Source: Leptospira sp. (GTDB lineage: Bacteria > Spirochaetota > Leptospiria > Leptospirales > Leptospiraceae). Taken from it: a DNA stretch of 12,100 nucleotides. The position numbers were made by a program, and so were the translations under genes. The stretch covers positions 1-12,100 of the forward strand of contig JALOTI010000082.1 of assembly GCA_025457985.1 (NCBI GenBank), given 5' to 3'. The notes beneath the pieces were generated by a model. It searched no databases. It saw only the letters and a program-made list of their open reading frames with translations, and was not told where the DNA came from. Shown one piece after another: positions 1-6,254 of this stretch. How positions within the stretch are numbered: the first letter of the stretch is position 1; every line of letters begins with the position of its first letter.

Positions 1-234
1 GGCCTGGGTCAAGTTTTTGGTTGGGGTGCACAGTTCTATGGACATTTCATATTCGAAAAAGGAAGGCCAGCCTTATTTGATAATCTTTTTCAGGCGCTTG
101 TTTCTGCTCCACTTTTTGTTGTGGCGGATGTATTTTTTGAATTGGGATATAGACTGGAAGTAAAACAGGCAGTCGAATCAGTGTTAAAAGAGAAAGGACT
201 CTACAAAGATTTTTCTAAACTCAAAACTTCTTAA
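1..234 (+). CDS. Mpo1-like (DUF962) protein, C-terminal part
   Basis: The reading frame is open from base 1 to a TAA at 232-234 and gives the last 77 residues; the start lies outside the window. The segment QFYGHFIFEKGRPALFDN followed by APLFVVADVFFELGYR matches the second half of the DUF962/Mpo1 family, with its His-Glu-Pro-Ala signature between two hydrophobic helices. Yeast Mpo1 is an iron-dependent dioxygenase of 2-hydroxy fatty acid alpha-oxidation; bacterial members are small integral membrane proteins whose substrate is mostly unknown. The tail after residue 51 is charged and probably cytoplasmic. The next gene is convergent, and a hairpin at 285-310 would terminate this transcript. 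The family call is fairly firm; the reaction is carried over from yeast and is inference. Confidence 0.8.
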   Translation, partial: GLGQVFGWGAQFYGHFIFEKGRPALFDNLFQALVSAPLFVVADVFFELGYRLEVKQAVESVLKEKGLYKDFSKLKTS

Positions 235-255
235 AGAATCAAAAATAAATCGAAA

Positions 256-1017
256 CTAACAAAAGCATACTTTTTTCAATTGAGACCCTCCTAAAAACAA
301 GGAGGGTTTTACTCCAAACATCTTCTTAAATGTTCGACTTAGATGGGCTTGGTCACTAAAACCGGCACTATGCGATGCTTCTGTGAGATTCCCTCCCGTT
401 TGCAAGTGTTTTGCGGCGATATGAAGTCTTTTCCATAAAAGAAATTGCCTGAGGGGAATGCCCATATTTTCTTTGAATAGGTGCATAAAACGATCTGGCG
501 AGAGTCCTGTTTGTTCTGAAATTTCTTTAATTCGAATTCCTTCCGGTAGGACATTGGAAATGATTTCAATTGCCTGCGCTATTCTTGGATCCAGTTCCGT
601 TTCGATGTTCGATGAAGATCCCAATTCATTTAAAATTTTCGCATATAATTGTTTAACAGATTCGCAGTTAATATCACCATACAAAATTGGTTTTGCCAAT
701 TCGGAGATGGTATTTGCTGTTTTATCTGGAATCAATTTTGGTTCTTTATCTAGTTTTAAGGATTTGTATTCTTCTGTTTTGGGATCGAGTTGAATCACAA
801 AGATATTTGTTTGAGGTGCATCCAGTTTGTGGAAGTAGTTCGGCGGAAGTACAATTGCGTGGGTAGTCAGAGTATTTGTTTCGTTATGGAGCAAAAATGG
901 TTTACTTTCCGAAAAGAGAATTGAGGCAGCGTAGTGAGAATGAAAGTCTGTTTTGATACCAGAACAACCTAAAAAAATGCGTTCCCGAAAGTAGAATAAA
1001 CTTCCAAATCCAGTCAC
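256..1017 (-). CDS. AraC-family transcriptional regulator
   Basis: A 253-residue protein with the usual AraC layout. The N-terminal half (about 1-110, with FHSHYAASILFSESKPFLLH at 25-44 and ILPP-like IVLPPNYFHKLD) looks like a cupin-type sensing domain. The C-terminal double helix-turn-helix spans about 145-241: first HTH in IKEISEQTGLSPDRFMHLFK, linker helix KRLHIAAKHLQ, second HTH in the AraC signature EASHSAGFSDQAHLSRTFKK, then the conserved FGVKPS end. The start is a GTG at 1017; an in-frame TAA sits just upstream and no ATG fits before the sensing domain. It begins 2 bp after the stop of the hydrolase gene, so it is probably co-transcribed with it. Its last 12 residues run beyond the normal family end and cover a terminator hairpin for the facing gene. 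The ligand and target genes cannot be read from sequence; autoregulation or control of the envelope operon upstream is a guess. Confidence 0.88.
   Translation of the reverse strand: MTGFGSLFYFRERIFLGCSGIKTDFHSHYAASILFSESKPFLLHNETNTLTTHAIVLPPNYFHKLDAPQTNIFVIQLDPKTEEYKSLKLDKEPKLIPDKTANTISELAKPILYGDINCESVKQLYAKILNELGSSSNIETELDPRIAQAIEIISNVLPEGIRIKEISEQTGLSPDRFMHLFKENMGIPLRQFLLWKRLHIAAKHLQTGGNLTEASHSAGFSDQAHLSRTFKKMFGVKPSLFLGGSQLKKVCFC
285..310 (+). terminator. Rho-independent terminator of the Mpo1-like gene
   Basis: A perfect 7-bp stem, ACCCTCC (285-291) with GGAGGGT (301-307), closes a 9-base A-rich loop and is followed by a short T run (307-310). It lies 51 bp after the TAA of the plus-strand gene. 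It also lies inside the 3' end of the convergent AraC-type gene, where it encodes part of that protein's last residues. On the minus strand the stem is not followed at once by a T run, so it is likelier to act on the plus-strand transcript. Confidence 0.65.
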
Positions 1018-1019
1018 AT

Positions 1020-2147
1020 CTACTTACGCAGAACCCAATTTTCTCCATTGTTTGCGCCGGATCGACGAATAAACAGTCGTTTTTCAACAGATACCCCAAA
1101 TAACACTTGATACATGTCAGTGAGTATCGGGCGAGATGAGTAGTAACCATGACCAAGTCCACCCACACCAAGTACGGGAGAGTCAACTTCGTTAACGTTG
1201 ATTACATCGACACCTGGGTATTTAAAACACATGCCAGCCCGTTGACCACCGTTTACTTTCTGAGAAGCGAGTAGGGCGTTGTCACCCGGTGAACAATATA
1301 AGGTAACTCGGTTGGAAAAGCCTAGGAGTCCAGGGAGGACTAACGAAAATTCTGCTCTATCAAAATCGGGAGCATTTAAAACAAGTTCTGAAATCCACTT
1401 GGACGCACCTTCTGCACTTGCAGAACTGTTCGCAGGTAAAACCACTTGGTGCCCCATGCTGTGATCCTCAAGATGCAATTTTTTTCCTGTTGACTTGATG
1501 GATTTTAGAAAGGATAAAAATGGATTTCGGTTGATTTTTGCCTCTGCAAAATTGGACTCATAAACAGAGCGAACCATAACTTGGCCGAGTAGGCTTGCCT
1601 CTGAACCCGCAGGCCACGAATACAACACAACATCACCTTGGAATTTTAAATCAAATTTGATTTGAGCAGCACGTGTGGCAGCCTCATCGAAATTAACATT
1701 GAAACCGTGGACAAAAATTAGAATTTCTTTGGCTTTAGATTCTTTAAGCTTTGAAAAAAAGTCTGACTCACTCAAATTGATTCGACCTTTTAATTGGAAG
1801 AATTTATTTTTGTCAGCTTTGTTATCTAACGAGATGTCGCCGATTGCTCGGTTTGTGGGAGTACTGACTAGACATGTGCCGTAATGCGGATTGATATCTG
1901 TAATGAAACCATACGCAGTTTCGTCACAGTTTTCTTTGTTTGAAAGTTCTCGCCTAGTTGTTACATAGTGAACGTTTACTATTTTTTGATCATCGAAAGG
2001 TTCTTGTATCGATTCGTTGATCAAGGTTCCTATTTCCTTAGGAACACAAGACCAAAACTGAATGAGGATAAATAAAAAAAATAATGAATTCAATACTTCT
2101 GATGTAAGGCAATTTTTTAAAGATACTTTGTTATGGGAGTGATTCAT
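1020..2147 (-). CDS. DUF900-type alpha/beta-hydrolase lipoprotein
   Basis: A 375-residue protein. Residues 20-33 are hydrophobic and end in FWSC (Cys34), a plausible spirochaetal lipobox, so it is probably exported and lipid-anchored. The hydrolase fold follows: strand and oxyanion loop EILIFVHGFN (141-150), LYSWPAGS (175-182), a nucleophile elbow DHSMGHQVV with Ser230, NAPDFD with the likely acid at Asp261 or Asp263, and GLGHGYYSSRP with His333. The order and wording match the DUF900 esterase/lipase-like family. The substrate is unknown; an envelope lipid or ester is possible. The ATG at 2147 overlaps the TGA of the M23 peptidase gene as ATGA, indicating translational coupling. A longer reading with ATG at 2246 would overlap that gene by about 100 bp and place 33 uncharacteristic residues before the signal, so it is rejected. 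Confidence 0.85.
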   Translation of the reverse strand: MNHSHNKVSLKNCLTSEVLNSLFFLFILIQFWSCVPKEIGTLINESIQEPFDDQKIVNVHYVTTRRELSNKENCDETAYGFITDINPHYGTCLVSTPTNRAIGDISLDNKADKNKFFQLKGRINLSESDFFSKLKESKAKEILIFVHGFNVNFDEAATRAAQIKFDLKFQGDVVLYSWPAGSEASLLGQVMVRSVYESNFAEAKINRNPFLSFLKSIKSTGKKLHLEDHSMGHQVVLPANSSASAEGASKWISELVLNAPDFDRAEFSLVLPGLLGFSNRVTLYCSPGDNALLASQKVNGGQRAGMCFKYPGVDVINVNEVDSPVLGVGGLGHGYYSSRPILTDMYQVLFGVSVEKRLFIRRSGANNGENWVLRK

Positions 2148-3268
2148 TTGTAGGTAAAGCCTTTCATGATTTTTGTTGGGTTGATGTTCTTTCCATCTTT
2201 GATAACTTCGAAGTGAAGATGTGGCCCAAAACAGTATCCAGTACATCCAGACTTAGATATAATTTTGCCAGCACTTACATAATCCCCTTCTTTTACATAC
2301 AATTTAGAGTTGTGAGCGTAAAGGGTTTGGTAGTTGTCATCATGATTGATGATAATGGCATTTCCATAACCTCCCATCCATCCAGCAAACGCAATCTTTC
2401 CCTTCCGTGCAGAATATACAGGCTCGTAATTAGCACGTAGATCGAGGGCCATATGAAACTTATATTGCGGATAGGATCTTGTGCCCCATCCAGATGTGAT
2501 CACTTTGGAAGTAACCGGAATCCTCCAAATTGGACCTACCTCAGGAATGACTGCACCTGGTAGAAAAACTTTTTGTCCAGATTTTAATAGGTCATAATCA
2601 TCCAGTTGGTTTTCCGAATATACATCTTCTATTTTTACTTTATAAAAATCCGCAACTTTGGCTAAGGTATCACCCTTTTTAAGTTTATAAACTAACCCTT
2701 GTTTGTTTGGGATATTTAGAATTTGACCAGGAAGAAGTATGAGATCTACATTTATATTGGAGCTACCTGCGATAGACTCCGGAGATACCTTAAAGCGTTT
2801 AGCTATATCAGATAAGGTTTCGTTCTTTTTGACTTTGTATTGAGTTACCTTTAGTTTTTTGTTTTTGTCATTTGCAGATTTATCGAGATCGGCAGAACGA
2901 AGAATCGCCAATTTCTTTTCTTCAGTTTCTAAAAGGTATTTTTCGTCGGCAAGTTTAGCTTCCTTGTCTTTAGAATCATTCTCTTCTACCTCCGAGCTGA
3001 TAGGTGCAAAGTCTTTGTCAGAGAGTGTTTCTTCGTATGTTTGTTTGTAAAAGAGAATAGAAGTAAAAAAAGAAAATAAAAAAGATGAAATGAGTAGGGG
3101 AAGAATCCTATACCGTTTTTTATTTAAATCAACAGTTCCGTGTAATACGGAACCTTGCGTTTGGAAGTTATAGAAGTACTTTCCTGGGGAAAGTTGGATG
3201 ATATTGACATTTCCCCACCGAACCACATGTTTCCCGATCGTAGACTTTTCTGGTGATCTGAGAAGCAT
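2144..3268 (-). CDS. Membrane-anchored LysM/M23 murein endopeptidase
   Basis: A 374-residue protein with a 52-residue N-terminal region, one transmembrane helix (about 54-73), and a charged, possibly coiled stalk (about 78-140). Two LysM repeats follow at about 143-187 (QYKVKKNETLSDIAKRF) and 192-237 (VYKLKKGDTLAKVADFY), then an M23 peptidase domain at about 250-366. The M23 zinc and catalytic residues are present: His272 and Asp276 in FHMALD, His319 in LYAHN, and His350/His352 in GPHLHFE, so the enzyme should be active. It would bind peptidoglycan through LysM and cut peptide cross-links in the periplasm. The ATG at 3268 lies 17 bp after the bactofilin stop with only a weak Shine-Dalgarno. 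Bactofilin plus an adjacent M23 peptidase is a known shape-determining pair in other bacteria (for example CcmA with Csd peptidases in Helicobacter). The cytoplasmic N-terminus, kept ahead of the membrane helix, is the natural place for bactofilin contact; that contact is inferred. Confidence 0.93.
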   Translation of the reverse strand: MLLRSPEKSTIGKHVVRWGNVNIIQLSPGKYFYNFQTQGSVLHGTVDLNKKRYRILPLLISSFLFSFFTSILFYKQTYEETLSDKDFAPISSEVEENDSKDKEAKLADEKYLLETEEKKLAILRSADLDKSANDKNKKLKVTQYKVKKNETLSDIAKRFKVSPESIAGSSNINVDLILLPGQILNIPNKQGLVYKLKKGDTLAKVADFYKVKIEDVYSENQLDDYDLLKSGQKVFLPGAVIPEVGPIWRIPVTSKVITSGWGTRSYPQYKFHMALDLRANYEPVYSARKGKIAFAGWMGGYGNAIIINHDDNYQTLYAHNSKLYVKEGDYVSAGKIISKSGCTGYCFGPHLHFEVIKDGKNINPTKIMKGFTYK

Positions 3269-3285
3269 GTCTTATTGAATTGGGA

Positions 3286-3690
3286 CTAATCCTTACCTTC
3301 CAAAGATTTGATACCACCAAATGACTCTTCAACGATCTTACGAACATCTTTTTTCTGGCCACCGGTGATCGTAATGTTTCCTTTTGCCACGACACCCTTC
3401 TGAAGTTCCAAATAAGGTGCAGTAATATCACCTAACATTCTTCCTGTGCCTTCTAGTTTGACTTCATTTTCGGCTTTGATGTTCCCGATGAGGGTTCCAG
3501 AAACGATTACTTCCCTGGCACTGATATTTGTTTTTACCTTTCCAGTCTCACCGATGACAAGTGCATCTTCGGTTTTGATATCGCCTTCAAATTTTCCATC
3601 GATTCTGAGTGAACCTGCGATATAAAACTTACCTTCAAATATCGATCCAGGTCCGATAACACTATTGATGGAATCCTTACCTATTGCCAT
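3286..3690 (-). CDS. Bactofilin (polymer-forming cytoskeletal protein)
   Basis: A 134-residue protein whose middle (about 15-112) shows the repeating short beta-strand pattern of the bactofilin (DUF583) right-handed beta-helix: GSLRIDGKFEGDIKTED, LVIGETGKVKTNI, VIVSGTLIGNIKAE, VKLEGTGRMLGDITAP. Bactofilins polymerise without nucleotides into membrane-associated filaments that place cell-wall enzymes. In Leptospira biflexa a bactofilin has been reported to affect helical shape and motility. The start ATG at 3690 has the best Shine-Dalgarno in the window, AAGGAG (3701-3696) with a 5-base spacer, pointing to strong translation. The gene is immediately followed by the M23 peptidase gene and preceded by a class A PBP gene, fitting a wall-patterning module. 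The N- and C-terminal tails are short and polar, as usual. Identity is clear; its specific role in this cell is inferred. Confidence 0.95.
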   Translation of the reverse strand: MAIGKDSINSVIGPGSIFEGKFYIAGSLRIDGKFEGDIKTEDALVIGETGKVKTNISAREVIVSGTLIGNIKAENEVKLEGTGRMLGDITAPYLELQKGVVAKGNITITGGQKKDVRKIVEESFGGIKSLEGKD

Positions 3691-3699
3691 TCCGTCTCC

Positions 3700-3740
3700 T
3701 TTTCCCCTTCTGTGAGATTGAAAATTTTCCGCTTCTGTGA
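3700..3740 (-). repeat. Two-copy 16-bp direct repeat upstream of bactofilin
   Basis: In minus-strand sense, TCACAGAAGNGGAAAA occurs at 3740-3725 and 3715-3700, differing only at the N (C versus G). The copies are 25 bp apart start to start. The nearer copy runs into the bactofilin Shine-Dalgarno. The repeat fills most of the 59-bp gap between the PBP stop and the bactofilin ATG. It could be a regulator site or the trace of a short tandem duplication. Confidence 0.6.
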
Positions 3741-3749
3741 CAAGCCTTT

Positions 3750-4484
3750 TTAATAATTGATTTCTTCGTCCCCGCTAAAGACCGATTTTTTCTTTTTCGG
3801 GAGTTGGGTCGTTTCCTTGGGTTTTGAAATCACAGTCTTTGTTTCCTTTTTCTTTTCAGCCACGATTGTTGGTTTAGAGGATTCCACCACATTCCAATTG
3901 GATCCGTGGTCTGCGCACACCTCTTTCGGCACAGTTTGTGGAATGAAGTATTCCTCGAAGACCTCTCTGCACTGGGATCCGGGGAGTTTTCCTGACATTT
4001 TACAGACGGCTCGACGGGTCAGTTTGAGGTCTGTTGCCCACTCGAATTCTCGCCGGGGCTCCTTTTCTAGGGCTCTTGCCATAAATCGACCCCAAACAGG
4101 TGCGGCCAACTTTCCGCCCGTCATCCCTCGGCCCAAAGATATCGTACCTACATCGTAACCAAACCACACCGAGGCCACAAGCTCGGGGGTATAACCGACA
4201 AACCAAGCATCTCTAAAGTTGTTCGTCGTACCTGTTTTACCAAAAGCGGGTCTTCCCAGCCCAAAGGAGAGAGCTCCCCGACCTGTTCCTTCCTGCACAA
4301 CATCTTTCATCATATCGGTTATCAAAAAAGATGCTTCCGGCGACAGGACTTGTTTGCGATCGGATTCTGAAAAATCCTTTCGGTAATCCCGTATGGTATT
4401 CCCAAACTGGTCTTCTACATATAAAACAGAGATTGGATTAACTGTTTTTCCACCCGAAGCCAGTGCCGCATAAGCCCTGGTCAA
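3750..4484 (-). CDS. PBP1-type transpeptidase, C-terminal fragment with KTG motif
   Basis: A 244-residue reading from a TTG at 4484, unlikely to be a genuine start because recognisable sequence (ELTPYE) continues upstream in the same frame. It contains LTRAYAALASGGKTV, then the third transpeptidase motif FGKTGTTNNFRDAWFVGYTP (Lys83 of KTG), the SVWFGYD strand, and a post-domain region with paired cysteines (AVCKMSGKLPGSQC). The lysine-rich tail (about 210-235) is probably disordered. It lacks SxxK and SxN, so on its own it cannot be a transpeptidase. It overlaps the upstream fragment by 4 bp, which resembles translational coupling but here follows from the broken frame. The bactofilin gene begins 59 bp downstream. 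Confidence 0.8.
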   Translation of the reverse strand: MTRAYAALASGGKTVNPISVLYVEDQFGNTIRDYRKDFSESDRKQVLSPEASFLITDMMKDVVQEGTGRGALSFGLGRPAFGKTGTTNNFRDAWFVGYTPELVASVWFGYDVGTISLGRGMTGGKLAAPVWGRFMARALEKEPRREFEWATDLKLTRRAVCKMSGKLPGSQCREVFEEYFIPQTVPKEVCADHGSNWNVVESSKPTIVAEKKKETKTVISKPKETTQLPKKKKSVFSGDEEINY

Positions 4485-6232
4485 TTCGTACGGAGTGAGT
4501 TCAAAATGAGTGTTGCCATTAAATTGGAAAGTCCTACTTGTTCTAACACTCGGACAGCGACCGAATTTTTGGATTGTTCTAACGCCTTTCGAAGTAGGAT
4601 AAAACCCGAATATTCTGCACTATAGTTTTCAGGAGCCCATTCATCCCCATCTTCCATCAAATATTGAAGAGGGGAGTCAGCAAACAATGTAGCAGGTGTT
4701 ACGTTCTTTTCAGGATCTGGGTTTTTTCCAGAATAATCCATTGCAGTTGCATACAAAATTGGTTTGAATGCAGACCCTGGTTGGCGGAAGGCTTGGAACG
4801 GACGAATTTGTTGGTTGTCAGAACGAAACCCTGATCCACCAACGAGAGCAGTGATGTAACCGGTGTTTGGTCTAATTGCAATTAAGGATCCTTCAACGGG
4901 AAGGAGATGGTCTTTTGTCGATTGGCTAGTGTAATTTTTGTCTATCCAATCTCCTAAAACATCATCGCCTACAAGCAAATTCAGAGTAGAAAAAAGATCA
5001 CGTAATTCTTCTTGGTAAGCAGAGGAAAAGGTTCTTTCTGATCTAGAAATTTTGAATTTAAAATCTGGCAGATCGTAAAGATCGGCAATTATGGAAAAGG
5101 AACTTCCGTATATATCATCAAATGCGTCTACGTTTCGGAAAGCTCTTTGGTTTGATTCGATCGTCTGTCTTTGTAAGGCGGGAAGTAGGGACTTTTCTGC
5201 CTCTTCTTGGTGTCGGATTTCAATAGTGGAATAAATCTTCAGTCCACCGTTATAGAGTCTTTCGGATCCAATCGTGCGGATTAAATTTTTTCTCACATAT
5301 TCTGTGACATACGGAAATCGATTCAACCGGTCAGAAAACGCAGAATCATTCGGAGATCTATTGAGGTTGATATAGTAGTCTTGTAAACTTGCGTATTCTT
5401 TTTCTGCATCGGATACGGAAAGCCTACCGTTTTCGATGAGTTTGCGAAAGACCACACGTACTTTACTCATACTCGAGTGGGGGTTCACAATTGGGCTAAA
5501 CAGTGTAGGTCTTGTTGTTAAACTAGCGAGGATTGCTGCTTCCCCCCAGCTGATATCCTTTGCTTCTTTTCGAAAGTAAAAGCGCGAAGCGGCTCCCACT
5601 CCGATAGTTCCATGTCCAAGTGGAATCTCATTTAAGTAAACCTCGAGAATTTTATCCTTTGGATACACTGCCTCAAGTAAAACTGCAAGCCAAGCTTCTC
5701 TAGCTTTTCTTGCAAGGGATCTCTCGATTGTAAGATACTTGAGTCGAGCAACCTGTTGAGTGATGGTAGATGCACCTTCTTTCACTCTACCTGCGAGGAT
5801 GTTTACAACAAAGGCTCTTGCAATACCCTTAAAGTCAATGCCCGAATGGCTGTAGAACGAATTGTCCTCAGTGGATAAAAAACATTGGATGAGTTTGTGG
5901 CGGTCGTCTTGTGAATAGGGTTTTTCTTCTTTAGGTAAGGAGTCCAATTGAACGGGGATTCTGGAAAATTTGTAGTATTCGGCTATCGCCTCGTACTCAC
6001 CTTTTTCGTTTAATCCGTATAATGTAGAAGGAATATCGTATTTTGAAGCTTCTTCCAATCTAAAGAAATCTCGTACTGAACCTGTGAGTAAAAATACATT
6101 GAGCCCACCCAACACAAGGATCGCAATCACTGTATTTCGGAGCTTTCTTTCACCCGTCCAGATAGTCTCTGTAAGGGAGCGGAACCAGATTATAAAATAC
6201 TTTTCGAAGAGCCCAACGGGTTCTCGTTTCAT
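4481..6232 (-). CDS. PBP1-type glycosyltransferase/transpeptidase, N-terminal fragment
   Basis: This 583-residue frame has a short cytoplasmic N-terminus, a membrane helix (about 34-50) and a family 51 glycosyltransferase domain (about 85-265). Hallmarks of that domain are TEDNSFYSHSG with catalytic Glu122, KEGASTITQQVARL (151-164), RKAREAWLAVLLE (175-187) and LNEIPLGHGTIGVGAASRFYF. It then enters the transpeptidase domain: GSAFKP with active-site Ser487 and SKN (554-556), and ends out of frame 14 residues after the conserved VGLSN. The glycosyltransferase, which polymerises lipid II into glycan strands in the periplasm, appears complete and could still work alone. The ATG at 6232 has AAAGGA (6244-6239) six bases upstream and follows the phospholipase-family gene by 22 bp. 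Confidence 0.85.
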   Translation of the reverse strand: MKREPVGLFEKYFIIWFRSLTETIWTGERKLRNTVIAILVLGGLNVFLLTGSVRDFFRLEEASKYDIPSTLYGLNEKGEYEAIAEYYKFSRIPVQLDSLPKEEKPYSQDDRHKLIQCFLSTEDNSFYSHSGIDFKGIARAFVVNILAGRVKEGASTITQQVARLKYLTIERSLARKAREAWLAVLLEAVYPKDKILEVYLNEIPLGHGTIGVGAASRFYFRKEAKDISWGEAAILASLTTRPTLFSPIVNPHSSMSKVRVVFRKLIENGRLSVSDAEKEYASLQDYYINLNRSPNDSAFSDRLNRFPYVTEYVRKNLIRTIGSERLYNGGLKIYSTIEIRHQEEAEKSLLPALQRQTIESNQRAFRNVDAFDDIYGSSFSIIADLYDLPDFKFKISRSERTFSSAYQEELRDLFSTLNLLVGDDVLGDWIDKNYTSQSTKDHLLPVEGSLIAIRPNTGYITALVGGSGFRSDNQQIRPFQAFRQPGSAFKPILYATAMDYSGKNPDPEKNVTPATLFADSPLQYLMEDGDEWAPENYSAEYSGFILLRKALEQSKNSVAVRVLEQVGLSNLMATLILNSLRTN

Positions 6233-6254
6233 GGTTTATCCTTTCTACTTATTT

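Larger units (their letters stand above)
3750..6232 (-). pseudogene. Class A penicillin-binding protein gene, reading frame disrupted
   Basis: Two adjoining minus-strand reading frames together make one class A PBP. The upstream frame (4481-6232) carries the glycosyltransferase and the transpeptidase SxxK and SxN motifs; the downstream frame (3750-4484) carries KTG. The second frame is still meaningful upstream of its apparent TTG start: read back to about 4513 it gives GNTHFELTPYELTRAY, the conserved block before the KTG region. The first frame matches the family up to about VGLSNLM (near 4520). In E. coli PBP1A some 30 residues separate the corresponding points; here almost none do. This looks like a small deletion (my estimate is 20-25 codons) that also changed frame. 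No ribosomal slippery heptamer is visible. A true mutation and an assembly error cannot be told apart from this sequence alone. Confidence 0.7.

Noticed and set aside
458..793. 111-codon plus-strand frame
   Set aside because: Antisense to the AraC-type gene, with no recognisable domain.
2148..2246. Upstream ATG extension of the hydrolase lipoprotein
   Set aside because: It overlaps the M23 peptidase coding sequence, and the lipoprotein signal is correctly placed only with the ATG at 2147.
3757..4158. 133-codon plus-strand frame with a phenylalanine-rich start
   Set aside because: Antisense to the PBP C-terminal fragment; the phenylalanine run is the complement of its lysine-rich tail.
4500..4530. 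Programmed ribosomal frameshift in the PBP gene
   Set aside because: No slippery heptamer is seen, and conserved sequence appears to be missing at the junction, which a frameshift event would not explain.
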